Shown: piece by piece, positions 1-12,000 of the stretch | Layout: every line of letters starts with the position of its first letter | How positions within the stretch are numbered: position 1 is the first letter of the stretch | Origin: Chromera velia | Lineage: Eukaryota > Sar > Chromeraceae | Length of the DNA: 64,000 nt | Direction of reading: 5' to 3' | Assembly (NCBI GenBank): GCA_018398765.1 | Contig: JAHBMJ010003907.1 | Coordinates: 66,996 to 130,995, forward strand | The notes under the pieces: model-generated | Databases searched by the model: none | What the model saw: the letters and a program-made list of their open reading frames with translations, nothing else | Told to the model about the DNA's origin: nothing | Position numbers and translations under genes: made by a program

Positions 1-596
1 ATGGCTTAAGCCCTATTAAAGAAAGGATTGATAAAAGCTAGGATAAAGGGTTATAACCAATAAAAAAAGCTAGACTCCGCACTACATATAAAAAAAAAAA
101 AAGAGAAAAAAATTTTTTTTTATGTTTTTTTTTTTATTTATCATGACATTCAATATAGGCAAACAACTGTTGTTCAAGTGTTGCAAGAGTGTTTCACGGG
201 GTATTGCGTTGAAACTCATATACTTTTCAGTTGATAAATAAATAAAAAAAAAAAGATTGGAAACTTTCTTTTTTTTCTATTTATATGGAGTGCCATGTGC
301 CAGTGCAGAGCCTAGAAAAAAACAACATAAGTCTGAACTTTCATTCGGATTGAATGCCAGTGGTTTTAAAACTAGTTTTTAAAGTCACTCAAATAAAGAA
401 CCAACTCTTTACATTTTTATAAGTATGCATAAGTTAGGACCCGTTCCGGAAATATTCTTACAAACTACTATTTGCTTGATTAAGCATCAGGATCGATCGA
501 AAAAAAATAAAAGAGTCGAGAGGCCTGGCTGTAGAGGGGAAACCCCATGCATGCATGCATGCACCAGGGGAACGCTAGGCCACAGACACGAACGGT
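1..596. other. AT-rich non-coding left edge
   Basis: This stretch is markedly AT-rich, with homopolymer A and T runs, and has no ORF that looks like a protein. It contains a short GCAT repeat near 548-562. It lies downstream of the stop codon of the minus-strand Tudor-like gene, so its right part is probably that gene's 3' UTR and flank. I see no other gene here. Confidence 0.6.
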
Positions 597-3500
597 CTAC
601 GGAGCACCTGTTGCTGCTTCCTTTGCTTGAGCCCTTCTGGGCGACACTCTCCGACTCCCTCCCCCGGCTGCAGCTGCCGCCGCCGCGTCTCCAACCGCTT
701 CAGCCCCATCGGGAATCTGGTCCAACGTTAGGGACAGGGAGCGGGACGGCCGGGTAGCCTGTGGGGCGGTGGGGGAGTTCTGCCGCTGTGCGAGGGAAGC
801 AAGCTCGGTCTGGGCTCGCTGGTGCTCATCTATCTTTCTAGTGTGCGGATGGTGTGGAATCTGCTTTTCGGGACCGTCGTACATTTCGACTCTCTCTGCC
901 TGAGGAGAGAGCACCTGCTCCTGCTGCTGGTGGTTGTTGGTGGGTTCAACGGAATTTTGGATCGACTCGGCAAATCCTCCTCCTTCTGCCTGCTCGCTTG
1001 CAGCCTGTGAAGGGAATCGGCTGATGGAATCCTGCTGTTCTTCTAGGGAAGAAGACGCTACCTGCTGCAGCTGGGTCTGAGTCTGTGTTTGAGATTGTTG
1101 GGGAGGTGCATGCTGTCTGGGTCTGACTGGCTGTCTCCCCCTTTTATACCGCGGCTCCTGGTTGAGCTCTTTCGGTACAACCTCGGGAAGCTGGGCCGGA
1201 CCCCGCGATCGCATGCTTCTGGAGGGGCGGGGAGCGGCAGGGCCCGGGGGGGCCCCGGCACCTTCAACCGCTCCCGTAGGGGGCCCTGAGGGAAGTCGGT
1301 GAGCATTCATGGGCCCTGGCGGCTGATGGTTGTTCAGTTGAGATGGATCTGTCTGAGGGGGGGGATCTTCGATTAGGGGCCCTTGTCCGTCTTCTGCCTC
1401 AGGCTCCTCATGTGAGAAGGAAAGAGAAAGAGGGCCCCCTACCCCCTCTCTGCTTCTGTCCGGACTCGCACGTTCTTCATCTGCCCCCACAGGGGAGGGT
1501 CTGATCAACGGATTGTCTGCCAACGCTGCGGCTGCATTCACAGATCCCCCTGCAGGACCTCCATTCACACCCCCATCGATACGGCCACCCACACCCACCG
1601 ACTGTGCTTGAGGATGAATGAAACCATTGCTGGAGGAGGAGGAAGAGGAGGAGGAGGACGCACTCGTCGGACCGAGGGGGAAGCCTGGACTCTGACTCTG
1701 CTGGCTGTGACGGGGCGACACGCGACGGGGGGCACCTGAGGCTCCTCCTCCCCCTCCCCGGACACCCCCTGCTTGTGCTTGTGGCTGCTGTTGGAATTTT
1801 CGTATATGTTCGAGAGCAGCGGCCTTGCGCACCTCTTGGGGAGAGAGGCTTTTGCCCGCACCTCCAGGAAACCGCAGAGGGGGGGGCCCTGCTGGAGGCC
1901 TGTGGAGGGCCCCGAGAGGCCCCGCACCTGCAGAGACAGAAAGACCCTGCAGAGGCACAGGTTGGCCCCCTGCTCCTGCGGCAGTCTCTCCATCAATTGG
2001 GATCAGAGAGGGCCCACTAAGAGGCAGAAGGGCCCCGGCCCCCCCACCAGGAACAACCGGGTACTCTTCCTCCTCTTTCACCCATGCACCCCTCCCCCGG
2101 CCCTTCTCTCCTTTCTCAGTTGTGTCGGCAGACTGGATCCGTGAGGGTCTCTGTCGGTGCGGGTGTGCGGGGGGGCGGTTGAATTGTTGTTGGATGGTCG
2201 AGCCCGACACTGACGCAGACACGGCAGCGCTGGGGGAGGCGGAGGGCATCAGAGAACCACCGGAACCGTCCGCAAGCTGTTGCCGCCTGCCCCGTAGGGT
2301 TACGGTTAACCCAGAGGGAGGCAACCCACCCTCAGCACCCTCACTCTTTGCCTGAGCAACTTGTCTGGCTGCAGCGGCTGCTGCGGCAACTGTGTCCGCT
2401 GCTGCGGCTGCTTTGTTTGCCTGATGAATGTGGGCATCCTGCACTATGGCATACTCAGGCGTGAGCCTGACATCCCAGGTTGACAAAATCGGATCGTCTG
2501 GGGGGTCTCCGGTCGTGTTGGCAGACTGCGGCTCTTCTCCCCCCCCCCCAGTGTGCGCATATGCTGCTGAGGAAGCAAAGGGGGGGGTTGTTCGTGTGCG
2601 CGACCTCGAGAGGACTCGCATGGCTCTGGAAAAGTCGCAGAGACGGCGCAACTCAAGGGCCCCGGCATCCAACCGGGTGGCCCCTCTGGGCATATCATCT
2701 GAGAACAGCGTGGGGGCAAAGGCACTACTAGCAAGGACCCCCGACTCGGGTCTGGCTCTGGCAAAGTCACAGAGGGATAGACCGGGGAGCCCCGCGTCGT
2801 CCAGAGGGGCTCTGGCGGTGTCGGCAAAAAGAGGAAACGGTAAGAAGGGATCTTCAGCCAAGCGGGCGACAAGCGACGCTCGTCCCCCATCACTAGGGTG
2901 CCCCTGTGAAACAATACCACCGTGTGTGTGGGTGTCGGGAAGACTGAGAGGAGGCGGTCCCGGCCACCGCACCGCGCGGTTGCCCACCGGCTCCCCCTCA
3001 GCTGTGACTTCGCATGCAGTGGCAGTGACCACGGGGGACCGCAGAGGCCCTCCCTCCCCGCTCATGGAGAAGACTTTCTGAAGAACCGACTCAGCACTCA
3101 ACTCACCCTTCCCCTTCCCCTTCGTCTCCTTTTCCTCCCCCCCTGCGTCATCATGAGGAACCAAGAAGGCCTCATCAGGCCCCCTACTTACCCCCCCCTG
3201 TAATTGACGCACGACCGACGCCACCGCCGCCCTTCTCTCTGCTGCCTGATCATTATACGAAGAAGAAGAAGAAGAAGAAGCAGAGGGGGACGAAGAGACT
3301 GCAGAGGCAGATGGAAAGGAAAGAAACCCATTCCCCCCCATGTTCTTCACATCTTCAATCGCCCCACTCTCACTCCGTTCTTTCCCCTCACCCCACACGC
3401 CTGGTGGCAGCCTGGAAACTATTTCCAACGACTCCAACAGAGACTTCAATGCCTTGGGGGGGTGCCGCTCCATCCCCCCCCCTGCAGGTTCTGCACTGCT

Positions 3501-4662
3501 CGGTTTTGTATCACAGAGCTCGGCAATGGCGGAAGCCGCAGGGGCCGCAAACGAAGAAGAGAGAGAGGCAGAAGGTGCAAGAATGGGAATGAAACAAGAG
3601 GTGCTCAGAGCCGCAAGCGCTTCCGCAGCATCCCTCTTTTGTCGAGATGTGATGAATTTACGAGCGGGGGAGGGCGGTGGAGACAGAGACAGGGAAGATG
3701 ATGCCTCAACAGCAGCAAGAACTAAGGTCTTGCCATCTCCTGCGTCGAGCAAAGCTCCTTCGGCCCCCCCAATTTGCTGCTGCCTTCTTCTTTTCGGTGC
3801 AGGGCTTTGCACTCTGTCCTTTCCCTCCCTCTCATTACGCGCAGCCTCTGCTGCCATCTCTTCAGGAGAAGGGAGAAGGTAACCTTTAAAAGTGCACCGT
3901 GCCCCGTTGCCCCATACACTCGCAGCGACACCCTCCCCCCCACACCCCGCTGGATAATTCTGCTGACTTCCATCAGCAGAAGAAGACAAATGTCCTCTCC
4001 TCTCTATGGATGAGGAGGAAGAAAGAGCAGCCCTTGCCTCTGCCTCCTCCTCCCCCTCGAGGAGAAAAGGCGACGGCGGGATCAAGGGGGCGCCTGGCGG
4101 TCGCACCGCCTCTGGATGTTTCAGGAGGGAACGAAGTAACAGGGGTGTCGTCACTGTCAGACTGTGTTGAGATATCCACACACTCTTCAGCTTTGCGTCG
4201 ATGTCCTTTTTTGTCTTCTGCACATACATACATAGAGCCACAGAGACGCAAGAAAAGAAGGGAGGCAGTCCACCGAGTGAGCAAAGAAACCACAACGTGG
4301 GCGAGACCACATGGAGGAAAACACGTATGTATTTCTCTGCTATCACGACTTGCACTTGCAGACGAAACGTAGCCAAGTCGAAACCATCAGTCTCCTGACA
4401 GCACATTCTGTGAATAATTTGGACAGAGTTGTCTGTGTCACGACATGCACCGACTAAAGGAACACTCCGCAATCTTTATCGAAAAGGGAGAAAGACAAGG
4501 AGGGAGAAAAGAGCAGGTCCCCAAACCAGAATGGGCCCACTTCTCTCCCCTCTCTGTTTGTATCTCCAATTCTCAGGAGCCAACCTAAATAAATAAATAA
4601 ATAAAAAAAGAAAGAAAGAAAGAAAAGAAAGAAAGAAAGAAAGGAAGGAAGGACGGAAGAAA

Positions 4663-4704
<42 letters not shown>

Positions 4705-5205
4705 AAAAAAAAGAGCGAGTGAGAGCACCGACGGACCCGATACTGTTTCACACCGTTGCGGAGCAGCTGTAGAGGCGACTGAATGTGCCCAGCACGCCAA
4801 TGCTGTTCCGGCCTGCAGAAAAGTCCTTGCAACCACGCACACACACTTTGTGTTGTTTTTTTCTGTCTCGTGCATCTGTTACAACTGCAATCCATCCATG
4901 AGCAGAGGACAATGATGGCAAGAAAGAAGAAAGAATCATAGAGCGTCTTCCTCATTTTGTTGGACTTGTCGAAGTAGACGTGAAAAAAAAAAGAACAAAC
5001 GCCCTTTCTGGTTGTTACTCTCGTATAGACAAGATGGGGAGTGGCATCCCTTCCGAAGGGAAGATCGGTGGCTACATCTCCCTCCCACCAAATGGCTGAC
5101 TGACCGACCGAAAATAATCCCAGTCCAGAGTCACCCTGTCAAACACGCGGGCCCTGAATAGCATAGAATAGAATAGAGAGATAAATAGAAAGAAAGAAAG
5201 AAAAC

Positions 5206-5237
<32 letters not shown>

Positions 5238-6354
5238 CAGCAAGTCGACAGATAATACACGGAGAAAGAAGACTTGTCTTTCTCTCTTTAGCACCAAAAG
5301 CTGCCAGATCGATCATTTTGCAGAACAGGAGCACTTCACGGCACAAGCAAGTAGGTATCGACTTTCTTTCTTTCACCGCATGTCTTCCCTGACCTGCAGC
5401 AGAGCTCAAAGAAAATGTTTGCCTGCCCAAAGTCCTCTACGCACACAGACACAGACACAAGGAGTCCTGACGGCACCCCCTGGTTCCTTCCTTCTCACCA
5501 ACACTAAGGCTGAGCAACTTACTCACTCACTCACTCACTGAATTCCTTACCCCCTTGGCTTACAGACTCGCATTCCCACCTTCTGCATTTGCTTTGAGGG
5601 AAGCAGGCCGTCTCCTCGTTGTGGAAGGGCAGACTCACGTACACATTCTTCTGCAGGAAGCAAGAAAGAAAGCAAGCAAGCAAGGAAGCAAGGGAAGAAG
5701 GAAGGAATATCTCTCGACAGACACGAAGCACAAAGATGAGCAAGGGGGGAAAGTTGAGTTAGTGCCTTGAAGTGACCGAGCCGAGCACTTATATGCACAT
5801 AAAAACGATGAACGAACTTGCATCTGCCAGCCGAACAAAAAAAGGAGCAATAGAACAACGGGGCTGCATGGGAATATGCGTACAGAACCAAACACAGGCG
5901 GGGCGAAAAAAAGGAAGAAAACCCTTCCCGGATAGAATAACGTAGAAGGGTCACCCCGATCTTTCCAGTCCATCACAGAACGAATTCAGGTTTGCGAATT
6001 CAGATGAGGGAGCAGGCGATGAGTGAGAAGGGCAAACTGCTGAAGGGCTACTTGAATGCCTTCCCTCGTTGATTCCTTTCCTCTCCGCCTGCCTGCCTGC
6101 CTGCCTGACCGATTCACCTTTTTCTTGTCGTATTTTCCCTAGCAACTGACGTTTTTCATGTCCTAATCTCTTTACTGACTGACCTTTTTGTACTGCTCAC
6201 TTCAGAGTAAAACCGTGACTGACTCACCTTTTTGTTGTCCACATCGACGACCATGCCGAAGAGGAGGTGGAGGTCTTCCGTCTCGTCCATGAGAATCTCA
6301 ACAAACTCACCGGGTTGAAGCGGACCCTGCATGCAGAAACGAAGAGAAGAAGAA

Positions 6355-6393
<39 letters not shown>

Positions 6394-8201
6394 GAAGGAA
6401 GGAAGGAAGGAAGGAAAGAAAAAAAACAAGACAAACAAAAAGAAAGAAAGAAAGAAAGAGGGGTCTGTTCTCGACTATCGCTGTGAGAAATGGGAATGAC
6501 ATGCACCTGGTTGGATGTCAATTCCCTTTATCCGGTTGGATGTCAATTCCCTTTATCCGGTTGGATGTCAATTCCCTTTATCCGGTTGGATGTCAATTCC
6601 CTTTATCCGGTGAAGAAGTCAGCAAGGCAAGACAAGGATGAAGGAAGGAAGCGGGAGGGAAGGAAGGAAGGAAGGGAGGAAGAATTGGAGAGAACTCAAA
6701 GGACAAAGAAAGAGAGAAGGCAGGGCTGAAAGAACGGCGAAGTACGGAAAAAAGCGGAGGAACGAACGACCTTCCTCTGTGCCCTTTTCCTTTCCGTACA
6801 AGAGTTCTTTCAATTCCACTCTCCAACCTCTCACTCAGCCCACCCGTCCCTCCCGTCTGGTCTGTCCCTTCGTTTTTTCTCTTTTCTGCCTCTGCTGCTG
6901 CAGACGCGCACAAGAGAACAATCCGTTCGACGAAAATTCCTTCCCGCACACGCCTGTCTCTTCGCTTCTTAAAAAAGACGCCACACACAGGTGGCCCTTC
7001 TTTCTTCTGTGTGATTCAGAGAACCCATCTATTTATCTATCAGTCTTTCTCTCTCACCAGGGCGTCCTTGCTCTTGAAGTCCACCGGCAACTTCCAGGGC
7101 TCCACGTCTTCCCAGGGGACGTCCTCGACCTCCTCATTCGAGTACCGCACTCTCAAAGTCAGACCCACCTGCAAGGCGATCACGGCATCGCATCGAATGG
7201 AAGTGGGATGAGAGGGAAAGAGAGAAACAAGAGAGAAGAGGGGGGCAAAATCAGGCAGCAGGGTCGGAATGAATGTTCGGGTTGGAGTCCTCTTGTTGCT
7301 TTCCTTGTTTGCCCAGAGGTATTGATTTTCCCCTTAGAGATCGGTCAAGGGCGTGGCTTAGTGCGGACATCTTCCCCCCCCCAGCCGAGATGAACCCAAT
7401 GCACTCGCCTAGCTGAGGTGTAGAGAAAGGCAGAGAGAGAGGTCGCCTGACTGACCTGACTGGAGAAACGGGTGCGAGGACGGACGGTGACTGCCTCCCC
7501 TCCCAACGCACGCAGAGAGGAACCCGAGGCCTCCTCTCCTGGTCTTGGTTCGCTTTCCGTTCCGCCCATCTGCACATCTCCCGTCTCCTCAGCTGCAACA
7601 CCCATCTCCCCCTTCTTCCCTCCTGAATCAACAGAAAGGGGAGGGACAACCCCCCCCGATTTGTGCCCCCCCTGTGGTGTCTGTCCCTGTGCTTGCAGCT
7701 CGCGTTCACACATGATCCGCTCGACCCGGGCGGGCCACCACGCCATCGTGTGCACGTCCTTCGTTGAGTCGTTGGAGGAACTCGGACGCCACCTGCATGG
7801 ATAGACGATATCTAGCATGTAGATGTATGTGCATTCACTTGGCTGAGGTCGGTAAGGGGAGAAGTGAGGCGCCAACTGGGGGCAAGGGCTCGCACAAAGG
7901 AAAAATGTTTTGGGAGGGGGGGAGAGATGACACACGAAAGTCCGGAAAAGTGCACTCCGAGCTACTGCCTGACGACTCTCCAGCCAACACAGCACGCGAA
8001 TGGAAAGTCCAAATAAAATCTCTGGAGCACAGATACAAGTTCAGTGATTGTGCAACTTAGCAGAAAGACACTTGGCAGAAATGCAAAGTTTCTTTCTGGC
8101 AGACTGACTGACTGACTGACTGACCAGACGCGGACTTCTCTGGAGACGTACGGGCACAAGAGGATGACCTCGTCGGGGGAATTCAAAGCGTTGCCAGCCA
8201 T
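597..8201 (-). CDS. Tandem Tudor/agenet-like domain protein with long disordered tail
   Basis: Six exons join in phase: 8201-8125, 7792-7456, 7168-7058, 6326-6228, 5650-5564 and 4217-597, giving 1,443 residues. Donors are GTCAGT, GTCAGT, GTGAGA, GTGAGT and GTAAGC, and all acceptors end in AG. The start MAGNALNSPDEV is chosen because it opens the first in-phase exon; an open frame also extends upstream to 8444. Residues 10-175 read like one Tudor/agenet fold split by an acidic loop: VRVWW, then WWPARVERI, then LTLRVRYSNEEVEDVPWEDV. Residues 179-235 begin a second fold (GEFVEILMDETEDL, FGMVVDVD, VSLPFHNEE). This resembles the tandem Tudor pair of FMRP-type and plant agenet proteins, which bind methylated residues; that match is by eye. 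The remaining 1,200 residues are Ser, Gly, Gln and Ala rich, with poly-Ala and poly-Ser runs, a basic PKRRRQQQ stretch and repeated RRVSPR motifs. The join into the last exon fits phase 0, but a small exon could be missing in the 1.3-kb repeat-filled intron. Function is unproven; a chromatin or RNA-binding reader is the best guess. Confidence 0.62.
4583..4713 (+). repeat. AAAT/GAAA/GGAA microsatellite
   Basis: A run of AAAT units passes into GAAA and GGAA units. It lies in the last intron of the Tudor-like gene. The reverse strand yields artefactual Phe/Leu/Ser ORFs. Confidence 0.9.
5161..5237 (+). repeat. GAAA microsatellite
   Basis: This is an imperfect GAAA array in the same intron as the 4583-4713 array, preceded by AATAG-like units. 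Confidence 0.85.
6349..6460 (+). repeat. GAAA/GGAA microsatellite next to a splice acceptor
   Basis: The array starts about 20 bp upstream (in transcript sense) of the exon beginning at 6326. On the transcript it is a long CUUU/CCUU tract, so it may double as the polypyrimidine tract of that acceptor. Confidence 0.85.
6509..6608 (+). repeat. 25-bp minisatellite, four perfect copies
   Basis: The 25-bp unit beginning GGTTGGATGTCAATTCCC is repeated four times head to tail without a mismatch, inside an intron of the Tudor-like gene. Perfect identity suggests recent expansion. Confidence 0.95.
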
Positions 8202-9023
8202 GATTGCAGCGCGATTCAAAGTCTGGCAGCTGTCCGTATTCGATGGCAACCACCAGGGGCTTCTTTTTCTTGAAAGCCGTGGGGGGAAGGAAGACGCTTG
8301 TTCACTTTCCACAACGGTTCTCGGAAACTGACCAAAGCTCTTAGGCAGGCAATGATCGATGTCAACTGCCAACAGCTGGATGTGTCCGTGCACTACGAAG
8401 ACACCGAAGAAGAGCACAAGCAGGAAGGCAGTGGACTCAGGCAAAGACGTAATGTGTGGACTGTCACGGGTGCGAACCCTTTGTTTGAAGGAACGACACT
8501 GAGACAGACTGAGAACAGTTGTAGCTCTGCACTCGTATCCCTCAGCATGTGTGCCTAAAAATTTTTGTGTGGCTAAATATTTTTAGTCACAGTGTGCAAT
8601 TGAAGTTCGTTCTGCTGCTGCTGCTGCATGCTGCGCTTAATTCTCTTTTGGTTGGCAGAAATAAGCTATATAGCTAGCTTGCTCTTGTAGAGTACTCTGC
8701 CCGCAAAACGGTCTTGAAAATGTCAAGTGGAGGTTGTCCATCGTAGCTTATATACCAGGTGTGGCCTCATCTCGGTGCATTCGGCCCTTGGTTGCGTCTT
8801 TCTGCCCTTCGTTTTTCTTTGCGGACTTCGACTGACCTCCCTGCCTAAATTCTGTCTGGTGGTCAGTACTGAAGAAGGCTGCATGGCCCATCCGGCATGA
8901 TGACCTTCCGATCCCTTCTCACTGTGAACTGCAGAAAATTGCAGTGACTTTTCTGACATAACTGCAAGGCTACCTCCTTTTCCCTTCATGTGACGGAGGA
9001 GGAAAAGAGGGAGAAAGAAAAGA
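8202..9023. promoter_or_regulatory. Divergent intergenic region (Tudor-like gene / disordered-protein gene)
   Basis: These 822 bases separate two genes transcribed away from each other and should carry both promoters and 5' UTRs. It contains a short AT-rich patch (8560-8585) and a CTG-type run near 8617-8629. I see no TATA-like element that I would call, and no conserved ORF. Confidence 0.45.
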
Positions 9024-12000
9024 ATGCAGCGAAGTCAGCAGCAGCAAAACCAGCAGCTCCTCTCAAAGCAAGTTCGTCCTGGCGCCTCGACGATGTCGTC
9101 AGCCGCTCCTGAGTCAGCAGTGTTTCGTGCTTCCCGTCCCCAGTTTCTGTCCTCAGAGAAATTATGGCCGAAGGAGCCTACGGAGGGGGATGAAGGGATG
9201 GGAATTGCAGAGACGACTTCTGGGGACGGAGTTTCCTCTGAGCCCTCCACGGACGGAAAATCGTTCGGACAGAGCTCATTCCTCAACACAAATGCAGCCA
9301 ACACAACCACCAACAACAGCCCTATCACGGAGGACGGATCATCCTCCTCTCAGGGTGCCTCGTCTGTCCGCCTCCATCAGACCTTTTCAGTCGCCACCCC
9401 TGATGACACTCGAAGTGGTAACCTCAGCCCACAGACCAGTGACCGTCAATCGTCCAGTACTGGCCCGGCGGTAGTTGATGTCATGCACCCGCCTTCTCTT
9501 CCCCTCACCGTTCCTTCGCAGTCTGCCTCCACGACGGGAGTCAACAAAACTCCCAACCCCCACAGCCCAGTCTCCGAACCTCACGGGGGTGTCACAAGTG
9601 TGTCCACCCTCCCCACCTCCGCCTCCAATACCACACAAACCCACAGCCCGGTTTTCTGTATAGCCTCTGACGCGCACCGCTCAAGAGAGAGCTCAGACAC
9701 AGGAGACTGTATGAACCAGAACAGCCAAAGAAGTCCCGACGCAACTGCTAGCAGACGCAGTTTGACACCAGGCTTGGACCCTAGCAGCAGTAAGGGCGCA
9801 CACACACAGAGGGAGAAGGACAGCGACAATCTGTTCCTGCCGGTGGATGTACAGCTCCAGGAGGAGGCACGGATACAAGAGGAGAGTTCGGGCCCTTCCC
9901 TCTTCCTTCCGCTTGCTTCTGCCCAAGTACCGACGGTCCTAGGAGACGGGGCCAACACCACAAAAATTCCCCTGTCTTTGCCTGTGGATTTGTCCCGGCA
10001 GAGTGAAAGAGAGCGGGGTGGTCCCACTCTACCATTCTCGCTTCCACGGCGGTCGCTTGAATCTGCTCCTTTGCTTTCACGTGAGATCAGTGCCGTCTCG
10101 GATTTCACAGCAGAGCAGCAGAAGGCAGAAGGAGAGGCGGGAGGGGAAGAGGGGCCTCGGATGATTCGTGCGATCTCCGATTTCTCTGCCGCAGCAGGGC
10201 CTGGTAGCTTTTTGAGCATTCCCGGTCTCAGGAGCAGAAGGGACTCTGACTTTAGGAAAATGGAGCCGGGGGCGAACCTTCCTTTCTTTGTGGTGCCTTC
10301 TGAAAGTGGAGGAGGAGGAAGGTAAGCGCGTCGTTGGGAATGCATGGGCTCTCTCTGCATCTCTGTCAGTCTGTCTGCCTGTGTGTGTGTCGAAAAGAAA
10401 CCATACAGTCTGTCGGAAAAGACGATGTGGAAAGAAAGGAGGAGAAAAAGGAAAGAAAATACGATATAGTCAGTCTGTCTGCCTGTGTGTGCGTCGAAAA
10501 GAAACCATACAGTCTGTCGGAAAAGACGATGTGGAAAGAAAGGAGGAGAAAAAGGAAAGAAAATACGATATAGTCAGTCTGTCGGGATCCTTGGATCTGA
10601 GGCATGGCTGGAAGACAGGAAGGAAGGACTGGAAACGGGTGGGCATGTGCATTTGTTGGTCCTGGAGAAGCGAATACATCCGGAGAGACAACAGAAAAGA
10701 GAGTACGGTCTGTTCTGGTGCTGCCAACAAGGCTTTGAGTTAAACAGATTCATCAGGCGATGCGGTAGGCAGGTGGATGGATCAACGCGGTCGCAAGAAA
10801 CGCTTTCTGTTTGAGGGAGGGAGGCAGCGATATGAAAGTTCTGTTGAAAGAGAGATCAAGGGAAGGCAAAGGAGAATTGAGCAGACATGCGGACCAACGG
10901 GCGCATTGATTTGTGAGTAAGAAAAGATTTACTTACGCCTCGAGAGAGGAGAGACAGCTTTGCTCTCTGCGTTTCTTTGGCACATCTCATTGGGAGAAGA
11001 AGCAAAGACAGACTGCGAATCCGATTGTAAACGACCTTGCTCTCTCTCTCATGCAGACGGAAGACCCTGGAGGACCCCCCGGTGGCTTGTCGGAAGATTC
11101 GCTTTCGTGACGAGACAGACGACCCTTCCGACCCCGTCTCCGTGTCTTCCAGTACTGGAAGGGAGCGGGAGAAGCCGAGAAGCAAGAGTGCTGTGGAAAC
11201 CCGGGGGGGCATGTCGGAGGAGGAGGCCCCTGAAAGCAGTAGCAGCAGTCTGTCTACAGTGGGAGGAGATTCTCTCGTGCAGCCTGAGGGGTCGTCATCT
11301 TGTCGCTCTGCATCCATGCCTCTTCTCATAGAGGTTTTTGAGTATGAGAGGGAGCCTGATTGGCACTGGAGTGATTTTCTTGAAGAGAAAGATAAACGCA
11401 AGAATCAGAAGAGGTTTCTGATACAGGAGAGACGAGCAAGCCAGGGAGAGGGGTGAGTCGTCATTGCATTTCCTTTCCTTCCCTGCATGGAGGGAGGGAG
11501 GGATTGGCAGAAGAAAAGATAAATAAGTCCGCCTGCAGGCGAGGCGACAAACCAATAAATCGAAAAAGAGCGAATCAAAGAAACGAACAAACTTTGACTT
11601 CCAGGCACATGGTTCTCTCCACACCCTAGTCCGTATGCGTGCGTGTCCTCTTTGCGCATTTGCAAAACGAATTTGCGTGAGAAGTTTTCCTTTTCTCAAA
11701 GTCGATGCGAGCAACGGGGGTAGCGAAGAGAGACGTCTTCCCCCCTGCCCGTTTGATGTTGATTAAATGCTCCAGAGACAAATAAATGAGTAGAAAGAGG
11801 AAGCGGAAAGAATATCGCCATCGCTTTTCCTCCGCCTCTTTCTTTCTCTTGATTATCATCCAAATTCCATTTTGCAATTGTGTGGCCCCTCCGTCTCCGA
11901 TGGTCTGCCTGCTCTTTGCTTGCCTTTCATCACTTTCTTGAGAGTGCATCTTTTCCCTCCTTCCCTTCTTCCTTTCTTCCCGTTGCGCAGAAGTCTTCCT

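Noticed and set aside
3973-4293. Alternative frame for the start of the last Tudor-gene exon (CVDISTQSDSDDTPVTSF)
   Set aside because: It looks protein-like but ends at a stop near 3973 and is out of phase with the preceding exon; the chosen frame stays open for 1,200 codons.
6509-6608. CRISPR-like direct repeats
   Set aside because: The copies are head to tail without spacers, so this is a minisatellite in a eukaryotic intron.
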